DNA from: Promethearchaeia archaeon
GTDB lineage: Archaea > Asgardarchaeota > Lokiarchaeia > Sigyniarchaeales > SOKP01
Assembly: GCA_029856125.1 (NCBI GenBank)
Contig: JAHQWJ010000138.1
Coordinates: 1-64,000 of the forward strand
DNA: 64,000 nt
Reading direction: 5' to 3'
The notes under the pieces were generated by a model that made no database searches, was not told the origin of the DNA, and saw only the letters and a list, made by a program, of their open reading frames with translations. The translations under genes and the position numbers were made by a program. Of this stretch, positions 46,947 through 54,462 are shown piece by piece (within the stretch, counting starts at the first letter, position 1; the number at the start of each line of letters is the position of its first letter).

Positions 46947-47456
46947 TTATTTTCTTTTTGTTGTAAAGAAAGCTAAAAGTCCAAAAATTAGGCCGTTAAG
47001 GAGACTTCCTCCAACAACAATAAACAACGCACCACTACCGAGAAATTCACTAGTGATAATTATTTGATAAGAAACACTGTTAAATATTAGTATCAATGAA
47101 ACAGTCATGCTGACTAAAGAAGTCAAAAAGACTCCGAAAAACGAATGTATCCTTTTCTCCCCAACTCTTCCGGCAACTATAGCCGCAATCAAAGGAGCAA
47201 CAAGTATTATAAGAATCGAAAATAAGCTAAATAGATTATCATTAACAATTTGGTATGCTATTCTATCTACAGTTAACCAAATCGCATGTCCCATCGAACA
47301 GAAGAGATTATAAATGAGACTTGTCGTAGCTCCTGCTGTAAATATGCTAATTATATCGTCAAATCTACCAAAACTAACATAAAGTATGATTACTAATAAT
47401 AGATTGCAGACCATCAATGTTAGTAGACTAAACAAAAACGCTTTTAGTAAACTCAT
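46947..47456 (-). CDS. Four-TM membrane protein, paralog B
   Basis: This paralog of the preceding gene is equal in length (169 aa) and topology. The shared core is APLIAAIVAGRVGEKRIHSF and the end LLNGLIFGLLAFFTTKR. Function is unknown. The conserved charged loop between hydrophobic segments, with Glu-Lys-Arg and His, is probably cytosolic. It lies first of the tandem pair in the direction of transcription. Confidence 0.78.
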   Translation of the reverse strand: MSLLKAFLFSLLTLMVCNLLLVIILYVSFGRFDDIISIFTAGATTSLIYNLFCSMGHAIWLTVDRIAYQIVNDNLFSLFSILIILVAPLIAAIVAGRVGEKRIHSFFGVFLTSLVSMTVSLILIFNSVSYQIIITSEFLGSGALFIVVGGSLLNGLIFGLLAFFTTKRK

Positions 47457-47802
47457 ATTTATTATCTTTTCATATTTTTATATACAAATTGATTATTCAT
47501 CAAATGAATTATATTCCTATTTAAACCTTCTCTGATTTTGTTTGAATTAAATTGAGATTTTTCACACATACAAATTTCAATTAATGTTGTCTTTGATAGA
47601 TTAGATCGGATTGAAATTATTCTAACAAAACTAGGCTGTTGACTTTGAATTTTGACTCCTTCAAGTAAATTTATAATTACAGACCTATCTTGTAAAGAAG
47701 CACCGTTTCTAAAGAATAATTACTAAAAAGGCGACTACCGATTATTCATTTTGAGATATGTTAAAGTCTAACGATTCAATACAACAAGAATTTTCAGTAC
47801 AA
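47457..47802. other. Non-coding AT-rich spacer, nothing recognised
   Basis: No ORF of note, tRNA or repeat is visible in this stretch between membrane protein paralog B and the left edge of the histone duplication. It may hold the promoter of the paralog genes. Confidence 0.5.
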
Positions 47803-47883
47803 TTGGATATATAAAAAAAAAGAAAAAAAAGTTTTTATTTTTTGCTAAACAATCTGGTTCAAACAGAAAATCGGTTAGATCAA

Positions 47884-48090
47884 TCAAATTAAGTTGATAG
47901 CGATTTTCATATCATTTTGTGTAACCTTCTTACGACCTGAATGTTTTGCTATGTCTAGCGCGCAGCCAGTTAAAGTTTTTGCGTATTCTTCTAAATAGTC
48001 CATTAACTTATCTACTGCGGCTCTACTAACGATTTCGGCTCCCGCTTTTTTCATTAAAGCTCTAAGCGGACTCCATGCGAACGCGGCCAT
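47884..48090 (-). CDS. Archaeal histone, intact copy
   Basis: This 68-aa histone-fold protein packages DNA as dimers and higher oligomers. The sequence shows the three-helix histone fold: SPLRALMKKAGAEIVSRAAV, LMDYLEEYAKTLTGCALDIAKHS and the final KKVTQNDMKIAINLI. The RKKVT and D..AI.L elements are hallmark residues of archaeal histones. The N-terminus has no tail. A GGAGGA ribosome-binding site is 8 nt before the ATG. A broken second copy of the gene lies about 1 kb upstream on the same strand. Cys43 in the middle helix is unusual for histones. Confidence 0.95.
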   Translation of the reverse strand: MAAFAWSPLRALMKKAGAEIVSRAAVDKLMDYLEEYAKTLTGCALDIAKHSGRKKVTQNDMKIAINLI

Positions 48091-48228
48091 GATTTTATTC
48101 CTCCACTAATTATTTTTGTTTAATTTCCCGCACTTTTTACAAGTTTGGGTTAAATTCTTTAATTTTTAATTTTTTAAAAAAATTTAAAGTATTTAAATTA
48201 AAATTGGTATTATTCCTATATAAATGTG
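48091..48228 (-). promoter_or_regulatory. Histone copy A promoter and leader
   Basis: On the minus strand a TATA box TTTATATA lies at 48217-48224. A later TTTAAATA is at 48190-48197. A 31-base leader block (48124-48154) is identical in copy B. Within it CCC-AA-ACTT-GTAAA-AAGT-GC-GGG can fold into a hairpin. The GGAGGA ribosome-binding site follows. The exact start site is not known. Confidence 0.6.
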
Positions 48229-48564
48229 TTGGTTGATCATAGTTTATCCGAGTAATTTTATCATCCAATTATGGTCGACAAAAAGAATCATTGTTGCTGA
48301 GAAAAAAAAAATTTAATAGCAAAATCAGATCGTAAAAAATGATCAAATGTTGACTTCGGTTGTAAATTTGGATTTGAAGTTGAACTTAAGACCTATTAAT
48401 ATTGTTGAGATCCTTGACGAGTTTTCAGAAAATATTCTTGTTAGTAAAAGATAGAGTAGGCTATAATATGAGAATTCAAATATTCAGTATTTTTGAGCCA
48501 CATATTCTAACCTACTTTTTTATTACTTCTAATCTATAGAAGTTCAAAAAATATTCAAAAAAAA

Positions 48565-48837
48565 TTGTCCATCCTTTTGTATTTTGATTCGTCTATAACT
48601 TCTCTCCCCTCAACGAAGAGGGCGAACTATCGCCTTTTGTTAAACTTCTTAACGAGATTAATTCCAATCCAAAAGTTATTCTATCGAAAGAAAAACTTAC
48701 CAACGTCATTTACTAATGAACTTCTTTCTCTAGATGACAAGGAAAAATTGTCGGATATAGCAGTTAATCAATATATCAACTCATATAAGACAGTTAAGGC
48801 AGATTATCTAGATTATTGTAAGGGAAAAGGTATTTAA
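48565..48837 (+). CDS. Uncertain 90-aa ORF between the histone copies
   Basis: This frame starts at TTG 48565 and is outside the duplicated block except for its last codons. The protein has a polar C-terminus (LLSLDDKEKLSDIAVNQYIN) and no recognised domain. It could be a short gene or the remnant of an older one. No clear ribosome-binding site is visible. Confidence 0.3.
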   Translation: MSILLYFDSSITSLPSTKRANYRLLLNFLTRLIPIQKLFYRKKNLPTSFTNELLSLDDKEKLSDIAVNQYINSYKTVKADYLDYCKGKGI

Positions 48838-48902
48838 AAAAAGAAAAAAAAGTATTTTTTTTTTTTGCTAAACAAACAAGTCCAAACAGATAAATCGATC
48901 AA

Positions 48903-49138
48903 TTAAATTAAGTTGATTGCGATTTTCATATCTGCTTGAGTCTAAAGGCATTCTAGATACTAGAACAGCATACTTTCTTACGACGTGAGTGTTTTGCTAT
49001 ATCTAGCGCGCAACCTGTAAGTTCTTTGGCGTATTCTTCCAAATAATCCATTAACTTATCAACTGCGGCTCGACTAACGATTTCGGCTCCCGCTTTTTTC
49101 ATTAAAGCTCTAAGCGGACTCCATGCGAATGCTGCCAT
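48903..49138 (-). pseudogene. Archaeal histone, second copy interrupted by a 29-nt insertion
   Basis: The frame from ATG 49138 follows the intact histone closely (K39E, G52R; only a few other changes) to the RRKKV segment. It then runs into a 29-nt insertion (48942-48970 on the plus strand) and stops at TAG 48953-48955. Past the insertion, the true tail TQADMKIAINLI and TAA (48903-48905) are intact. The changes in the tail are mainly synonymous, so the break is recent. An alternative start upstream (49189) extends the frame with a poor segment. The third helix is lost, so the truncated product probably cannot fold. Confidence 0.85.
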
Positions 49139-49284
49139 AATTTTTTTAATTTCCTCCACGGATGTATAATTTTGGTTATTTTCCCGCACTTTTTACAAGT
49201 TTGGGTTAAACTCTTTAATTTTTAATTTTTGTTTAAAAATGTAAAGTATTTAATGTTAAATTGGCATTACTCCTATATAAATGT
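49139..49284 (-). promoter_or_regulatory. Histone copy B promoter and leader
   Basis: TATA box TTTATATA (49274-49281, minus strand), ATTAAATA (49248-49255) and the leader block (49180-49210) match copy A. A GGAGGA ribosome-binding site follows, but with a wider gap to ATG 49138 than in copy A (about 13 nt against 8). Confidence 0.6.
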
Positions 49285-49580
49285 GTTGGTAGATGATGCG
49301 CATCCGAGTAATTTTATCATCCCATTTTGGTCGACAAAAAAAATTTGAATTTTTATAGCACGATTTTTTTAGTAGTGAATTCCGATCTCCAAAAATGATC
49401 AATTATTGGCATCGATTGGCAATGTTTACCCAAAGTCAAATTAAGTTTCATACTAATCTGGCTAACATCCTTAGCGTAGGAGATTAAAATATTCTTGTTA
49501 ATAAAAAATAGAGTAGAGTATAATATGAGATTTTAAATATTTAATGTTTTAAAGCCTTGTTTCTGATATTATGCTTTATA

Positions 49581-50069
49581 TCATGTGATTTCAAAATTAG
49601 ATACCTTAATAATTTTTGTGATAGGTTTAACAATTGGTATTAACTTATCAAATTCAAAATAAAAAGCGTTCCAGCATTTTTCAAACCTAATTTCAATTAC
49701 TTTTATAAGAGAAAATACGATTTCTTCTTTATAATATTTTAATTCGCTTATTGATTTCGCTAATCGACCTCTTGCGAGGTGTAAAAAATGTCTAGAATTA
49801 TCTACATGCTTTAATTTTCCTTTTGCAACCATGTTATATAATAGTTCCCACGCAGACACGGTACTAGAGTAAATACCGTTTACATCTGAAATCCATAATT
49901 TTTTAGTTACATCGTCCAATTTCTTACGGGAGTTTAAAAAATCTACGATACCATCTTTTATATCCTCGAGTTCTTGGATATAATCTCTAATCTTCCAAAT
50001 CCTCTTTATATCATCTTTTCTATCAATTAATTTTTCTTCGTCACTTATAATTAAATCACCAAGTCTCGG
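49581..50069 (-). pseudogene. Open frame without start codon; probable gene remnant
   Basis: The frame reads 163 codons from 50069 to the stop at 49581. It starts after TGA at 50070-50072, where the previous codons read HWIFLD and the following PRLGDLIISDEEK, as though the stop replaced a coding base. No ATG or GTG is found; the only standard start is TTG 49919 (112 aa). The protein is charged and helical (KRIWKIRDYIQELEDIKDG, then LLYNMVAKGKLKHVDNSRHF). No family is recognised. Either it is a decayed gene or a gene with an unusual start. It lies just downstream of the 153-aa gene. Confidence 0.5.
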
Positions 50070-50092
50070 TCAATCAAGAAAAATCCAATGTT

Positions 50093-50554
50093 TTACAATT
50101 CAATTTTTGTTTCGGTAGTAGCTTTTTCTGCGTAAAAGAAACGTCCTGATCCCATAACATCTACATGTCTAAATGTTATCTCGTGATATGTAAACTGTTG
50201 AGACTTAATCTGGTGTCTTAATTTTAATGTTCTCATTTGCTGTTTGGAGTAAGACTCAGTAACTTGTATTATTAATTTTCCTAGCTCTGAAACTAACAAT
50301 TCGTCTTCCGAAGGATAGTATTGGTCAGCATCTGCTCCAATCGCAACATTTCCCGTTCGAATTTCTCCAGGATTATTTTCAGCGGCATTCTTATATTTTA
50401 TAAGATGAGTTACAATAGTTTTTAGATTATTGATACTAGGTTCTCCGATTTCTCCAAGGATTTTATATACTTTGCTTGGCTTTCTAAGGTAATCTTCAAG
50501 TGAGTCCGGAGAAATCTTTGGTCGATAATCAGGAAACATATTTTTTTCGTTCAT
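50093..50554 (-). CDS. Hypothetical protein, 153 aa
   Basis: This soluble protein has a charged N-terminus with DYLRKPSKVYKILGEIGEPS, reminiscent of a helix-turn-helix start, followed by ADADQYYPSEDELLVSELGK and a long basic helix. The C-terminal part FTYHEITFRHVDVMGSGRFF is beta-rich. I do not recognise the family. It starts with ATG 50554 and is divergent from small GTPase 3 with 130 bp between them. The remnant frame 49581-50069 follows directly. Confidence 0.65.
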   Translation of the reverse strand: MNEKNMFPDYRPKISPDSLEDYLRKPSKVYKILGEIGEPSINNLKTIVTHLIKYKNAAENNPGEIRTGNVAIGADADQYYPSEDELLVSELGKLIIQVTESYSKQQMRTLKLRHQIKSQQFTYHEITFRHVDVMGSGRFFYAEKATTETKIEL

Positions 50555-50684
50555 AATTTCTATATTTCAATTCGATAATAAAAATTTCTCTCTATTTATT
50601 ACATAAAGATTTAAAACCAATCGTGATGTATATTCCTAGAATCTAATAGATTTTTAAAGCAATTTAAATAGCAGTTGAAAATCA

Positions 50685-51263
50685 ATGTCATTTGAACAAG
50701 AAAAACAACCACATTATATCTTCAAGATATGTCTGCTGGGTCAAGGAGGTGTAGGAAAAACTTGTATAGCGAGAAGGTTATGCTTTGATACGTTCGATGC
50801 AAACACACGATTAACGATAGGGATTGATTTTTACACCTATGACCTCCCGATTATTGTTGACGGAAAGGAAACATATGTCCGCTTATCTCTTTGGGACTTC
50901 GGTGGACAGGAACAGTTCAAGCAAATGTTTAGTTATTATATTCATGGCGCAAACGGAATATTTATGATTTTTAGCTTGTTCAACCTAAATAGCACTCTAA
51001 TTGGTTTGGATTGGTGGTATGAACATCTCATAAAACAGAAGCAAAGCAAAACTCCAAAGTTACTAGTTGGATGTAAAAGTGATTTAACAAAAAAACTGGA
51101 AAAAGTTGACGAGTTAGTTATAGAAAGCTTTAGGAAAAAACATAATAATGTTGATTTTTTTAAAACTTCTGCTAAGAAAAACTATAACATAAGGGAAATT
51201 TTCGTAGAGATGACCAAGAACATCTTGGATACTCATGGTTTTAAATACGATAAACTGCTCTAA
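50685..51263 (+). CDS. Ras-like small GTPase (Asgard type), 3
   Basis: This 192-aa GTPase differs from the other two by keeping the catalytic Gln (WDFGGQEQFKQ). It shows G1 GQGGVGKTC, switch I LTIGIDFY, G4 GCKSDL (Cys for Asn) and G5 KTSAKKN. The N-terminal and C-terminal tails are short and lack a prenylation Cys. Such proteins, abundant in Asgard archaea, may handle membrane or cytoskeletal signalling. The gene stands alone, convergent with the DMT transporter gene. Confidence 0.94.
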   Translation: MSFEQEKQPHYIFKICLLGQGGVGKTCIARRLCFDTFDANTRLTIGIDFYTYDLPIIVDGKETYVRLSLWDFGGQEQFKQMFSYYIHGANGIFMIFSLFNLNSTLIGLDWWYEHLIKQKQSKTPKLLVGCKSDLTKKLEKVDELVIESFRKKHNNVDFFKTSAKKNYNIREIFVEMTKNILDTHGFKYDKLL

Positions 51264-51279
51264 AAAAACTTCTTAATTT

Positions 51280-52236
51280 TTATATTATAACCACAATTAC
51301 TCCTAAGATCGTAGTAAGTACTCCCAAAAAACCGTATTTAGTAATCTTCTCTTTATTCAACCAATATGTTAGTGGAAGTGAAAATAATGGGCTTGCACTA
51401 GCTAATAATGACATCACAATGGCTCCAGCCGTGTGAGCCGCCTCAGTGTATAAATATGCTCCTAAAGAAGTACCAATAATAGATGCTATAAGCAGAATAA
51501 ACCATGTTTTAGAAGGCTTTCTAAATGAGTAAATGTTTTGTTTACTATTCCCAAAATTGTTTTCTCTCCAAACCATTAACAATAAAATCAACAGAGCAAA
51601 TGGAAAGCGAATGACATTACTAATAATCGAACTTATTCCGTTTGTAACTAAGATTTGATCAATTTGATTCGTCACATAATCAATTATGACAAGACCAATA
51701 GCCCATCCAAGCGAAGCAATTAAAGCGTAAACAATCGGGATAAAAGAAGTGTGATAACTTAATTTTTGAGGGTGAATTTCCGAGTCTAGTGGGTTTTTGT
51801 TTTCAGCTTTCATTTTGGATTTCCCTATCACTATGATCCCTAACCCAATAAGAACAATCGATAGAATTATCTTAGATTCAAAAGCACGATTTAGAAAAAT
51901 TAGTGATAGAATAACGGTAAATATAGGAAATGTCATTGATATCGCTAAAGCAAGCGTAGTACCAAGTTCTTTTTGCGCTTTAAAATACGCTGTGTCTCCA
52001 ATTACTTGTCCAAAAAGAAAACTTAGGAAAGTTATTACCCATAAATTCCATGGCAATAAGAATATATACGTAAAAATACCTAAAATAACAGCTAATACTA
52101 TAAATGTTAAAGTTCCAATAGCTGTTCGAAAAAAGTTAATAAAAACAGGGCTAGCATACCGCTCAGTTTTTCGAAAGAGGACATTTGATACTACAAAAGT
52201 TAAGACTGCGAGAATTGCGATTAATTCTCCAGTCAT
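51280..52236 (-). CDS. DMT/EamA family transporter
   Basis: This 318-aa protein has about ten hydrophobic segments in two repeated EamA halves (VSNVLFRKTERYASPVFINF in the first, LGWAIGLVIIDYVT in the second). It probably exports an amino acid or metabolite. The ATG overlaps the stop of the acyl-CoA synthetase-like gene (ATGA), so it is the last of a three-gene operon with that gene and the zinc-ribbon membrane protein. The nature of its substrate is unknown. Confidence 0.88.
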   Translation of the reverse strand: MTGELIAILAVLTFVVSNVLFRKTERYASPVFINFFRTAIGTLTFIVLAVILGIFTYIFLLPWNLWVITFLSFLFGQVIGDTAYFKAQKELGTTLALAISMTFPIFTVILSLIFLNRAFESKIILSIVLIGLGIIVIGKSKMKAENKNPLDSEIHPQKLSYHTSFIPIVYALIASLGWAIGLVIIDYVTNQIDQILVTNGISSIISNVIRFPFALLILLLMVWRENNFGNSKQNIYSFRKPSKTWFILLIASIIGTSLGAYLYTEAAHTAGAIVMSLLASASPLFSLPLTYWLNKEKITKYGFLGVLTTILGVIVVII

Positions 52237-53690
52237 AAAATTACTTTCCTCTTTTTAGCATATTCGTACAACTTCAAAAACGATCTAGCTGCGCGTTCTA
52301 TTGATTCGTATACCAAAAATCCATCACTTTTTAGTTTATTGGATAAAATCTCCCGGGATTCGCTAGGATACTGTGGCAATATAATCACAAATATTTTATC
52401 TAAAGATTCTGCATGCTTCCTAATTCCAAGTAAATTGATATAAAAATTCTTAAATTTATCATCCTCCAAATCCCTCCAAGCATCAGTTACTATCATTACT
52501 AAATCGATCGTATCATCTATTGCTGCCTTACAGACTTCCAAATAGACCTTACTTGAAATAATCCAAGGCATATCTAAAGGATTAGATAAACTCCCAACCC
52601 TAATAGGGTATATCTGTTTTAGTGCCTCTAACTTTTTTCCTGATATAATCGGTAGGCTCAAACCTAATTCAGTTAAAATATCAGTAGCTAAAATTCCAAA
52701 ACCTCCAGACCATAAAACTACTAAAACATTTTTATATTTAGGATACTCTATCTCTTTTTTTCTTTCTTTATAATTTTGTATATTCGTGGAAAATAAGTAA
52801 GTATAATCAATTAGCTCATCTAAAGATGGTGGAACGTCAATAATTGGTGTCTGTTTGAATATTGCTTTCCAAATATTAGCTTTTGAAGCCAAGGAGCCCG
52901 TGTGAGTTAAAACTGCTGCCTGACCTCTCTCAGTTCTTCCTCCGCGCATAAAGAGTACGGGTTTCTTCATATTTTTTAAAACTTCTAAGAGCCTTCTTCC
53001 CTCATTTTTTTGTAAAACAGGCAAACCCTCGAAGTAAACGCAAATCACTTGCGTTTCATTGTCATTATTTAAGTATTGTAAGAATTCAGAAACTTGAATA
53101 TCAACGCAGTTTCCTACGCTTGCCCCTTTCGAAAATCTTAAATTGTATCTTCGAGTACCAAATTTAACCATCTTAGAATGTAAATCTCCGGACTGAAAGA
53201 TTAATCCTACATCCCCATTTTCTGTAGGAAAAGAGGAGTAATATGCTATTTTTCCTCGTGGGCAATACAAACCCATACAATTTGGACCTATGCTTCTCGT
53301 AGAGGGATAGGCATTAAGGATTTCTTTAATTTTCCTTTCAATAATAGCACCTTTTTCGTCAAATTCTCCAGTGCCCGCTGTAAAAATATGAATAAACTTA
53401 ATTGTCTTACGGGATAATATATATGATAATTCCTTAATCAAATTGTCTCTTCTAACGGATAAAATAACGAGATCGATCGAATCAACAGGAACATCATCAA
53501 CAGATTTTAAACATTTTAAGCCTAAAATTTCTTCAACTTTAGTAGAAACGAGATAGAGATTTTCCAAATTGTATCCTTGTCTAATAAATCCATCTACAAA
53601 AAAAGAAATTTTGGGCTTTGCATCATATATTAGGACATTTTTTGGTTTAAACAATCGTTCAAATGACATTTCTTCATTTCTTACTTCCAA
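52233..53690 (-). CDS. Acyl-CoA synthetase (NDP-forming) alpha-type subunit
   Basis: This 485-aa protein resembles the alpha part of ADP-forming acetyl/acyl-CoA synthetase. It has a CoA-binding region (LFKPKNVLIYDAKPK, RSIGPNCMGLYCPRG), a succinyl-CoA ligase-like region (FQSGDLHSKMV, SKGASVGNCVDIQVSEFL) and the phospho-His block LTHTGSLASK. The third domain (VLWSGGFGILATDIL) follows. The ATP-grasp beta subunit is not encoded next to it. Its first 17 bases overlap the end of the zinc-ribbon gene, and its stop overlaps the start of the DMT gene. A role in ATP formation from acyl-CoA, or in acylation, is possible. Confidence 0.86.
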   Translation of the reverse strand: MEVRNEEMSFERLFKPKNVLIYDAKPKISFFVDGFIRQGYNLENLYLVSTKVEEILGLKCLKSVDDVPVDSIDLVILSVRRDNLIKELSYILSRKTIKFIHIFTAGTGEFDEKGAIIERKIKEILNAYPSTRSIGPNCMGLYCPRGKIAYYSSFPTENGDVGLIFQSGDLHSKMVKFGTRRYNLRFSKGASVGNCVDIQVSEFLQYLNNDNETQVICVYFEGLPVLQKNEGRRLLEVLKNMKKPVLFMRGGRTERGQAAVLTHTGSLASKANIWKAIFKQTPIIDVPPSLDELIDYTYLFSTNIQNYKERKKEIEYPKYKNVLVVLWSGGFGILATDILTELGLSLPIISGKKLEALKQIYPIRVGSLSNPLDMPWIISSKVYLEVCKAAIDDTIDLVMIVTDAWRDLEDDKFKNFYINLLGIRKHAESLDKIFVIILPQYPSESREILSNKLKSDGFLVYESIERAARSFLKLYEYAKKRKVIL

Positions 53691-54285
53691 TTATTTCCCC
53701 TAATTCTTCTTTTAAATAAGTATTACAGTTATAACAATATTTTGGTTTTGAATCGAATTTAGCTCCACATTGAGGGCATTCTGATCTATTTTTTAATTCG
53801 ATATCCATTATATCTACTTTCTTCTCTTCATTTCTAATTAATTTTAAGAGTAAAGATAATCCTATGGAAACTATTACGAGTGTAATCGCTAGCGCGATAG
53901 TTTCGACTAAAAAAGTTGGGAAAATAGAGTTAAATGATGTTATTGAATACCTCCAATAGAAAACATAAAAAAAGAAATTAGGAAAAAAGAACGTTGTTAA
54001 ATTCATTGAATAAACTTTTCTGAAATTGTTAAAAATTAGAATAGGTAATAACGATACAATTACCCATGTAATGTTTATGAATAAAAAACCATGAATTGTG
54101 TTATATAAAATAATGTTTGCAAGAAATTGGATAATAAATTGTTGTTCCCCTGCTCTAGGGTCAATACTCAAATCAAAATTAATTTGAATCCGATAGTTGA
54201 ATATCGCGCTAGATATCAGTAAAATCAATATTTGAATGCAGAATACCATTAATTTACTTTTAAATAGCGACTTTATCTTCATCAT
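53674..54285 (-). CDS. Membrane protein with C-terminal zinc ribbon
   Basis: This 203-aa protein has four hydrophobic segments (FCIQILILLISSAIF, then IHGFLFINITWVIVSLLPI and others). After a cytosolic charged linker it ends in a zinc ribbon (CPQCGAKFDSKPKYCYNC). This is a common layout in archaea; the function is unknown. It starts the three-gene operon, overlapping the acyl-CoA synthetase gene by 17 bp. The promoter area holds a tandem repeat. Confidence 0.82.
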   Translation of the reverse strand: MMKIKSLFKSKLMVFCIQILILLISSAIFNYRIQINFDLSIDPRAGEQQFIIQFLANIILYNTIHGFLFINITWVIVSLLPILIFNNFRKVYSMNLTTFFFPNFFFYVFYWRYSITSFNSIFPTFLVETIALAITLVIVSIGLSLLLKLIRNEEKKVDIMDIELKNRSECPQCGAKFDSKPKYCYNCNTYLKEELGEIIGSKK

Positions 54286-54293
54286 TGCTTGAG

Positions 54294-54344
54294 CTATAAA
54301 ATAAACTACTTGATATACATCTATAAAATAAACTACTTGATATA
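54294..54344. repeat. 24-bp perfect direct repeat in divergent promoter region
   Basis: A 24-base unit beginning CTATAAAATAAACTACTT occurs at 54294-54317 and again at 54321-54344 with three bases between. It lies between the divergent zinc-ribbon operon (start 54285) and rpoA1 (start 54463). Each copy holds a TATA-like TATAAAATA, so the repeat may duplicate a promoter element. Confidence 0.9.
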
Positions 54345-54462
54345 AAGTAAATAGAAAAATTTTTAATATTTGTTTATTTATTCTCTTTATAGTGCAGAAC
54401 TTGTTAACTTATTCTTTATTGTTTTATTGTATTAATTCAAAAATTGAGGTTATTTTAGATTT

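Larger units (their letters stand above)
47803..48500. repeat. Tandem segmental duplication, copy A (with histone gene)
   Basis: About 0.7 kb containing the histone gene, its leader and promoter is repeated at 48829-49558 in the same orientation. Matching landmarks run from the A-rich tract and TTTGCTAAACAA at the left to TATAATATGAGA and GAGCC/AAGCC at the right. The coding part is nearly identical and the flanks have diverged with small indels. Edges are by eye. Confidence 0.85.
48829..49558. repeat. Tandem segmental duplication, copy B (with broken histone gene)
   Basis: This is the second copy of the histone-bearing segment, in the same orientation as 47803-48500. It starts around the A-rich tract near the stop of the 90-aa ORF and ends in TATAATATGAGA plus ~25 bases. 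It carries the histone pseudogene and the same promoter and leader as copy A. Confidence 0.85.

Noticed and set aside
48942-48973. Spliceosomal-type intron (GT...AG) in histone copy B
   Set aside because: The boundaries fit GT-AG and restore the frame, but no archaeal spliceosome is known, the segment is only 32 nt, and it would delete one residue. A plain insertion is simpler.
49300-49340. C/D box small RNA upstream of the histone genes (GATGATG)
   Set aside because: The C box-like sequence occurs only in copy B, and no matching D box was found. Copy A lacks it.
47457-49580. CRISPR array or tRNA genes in the largest non-coding region
   Set aside because: No repeated short units with spacers and no T-loop or anticodon stem pattern were seen. 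The repeats are one long tandem duplication.
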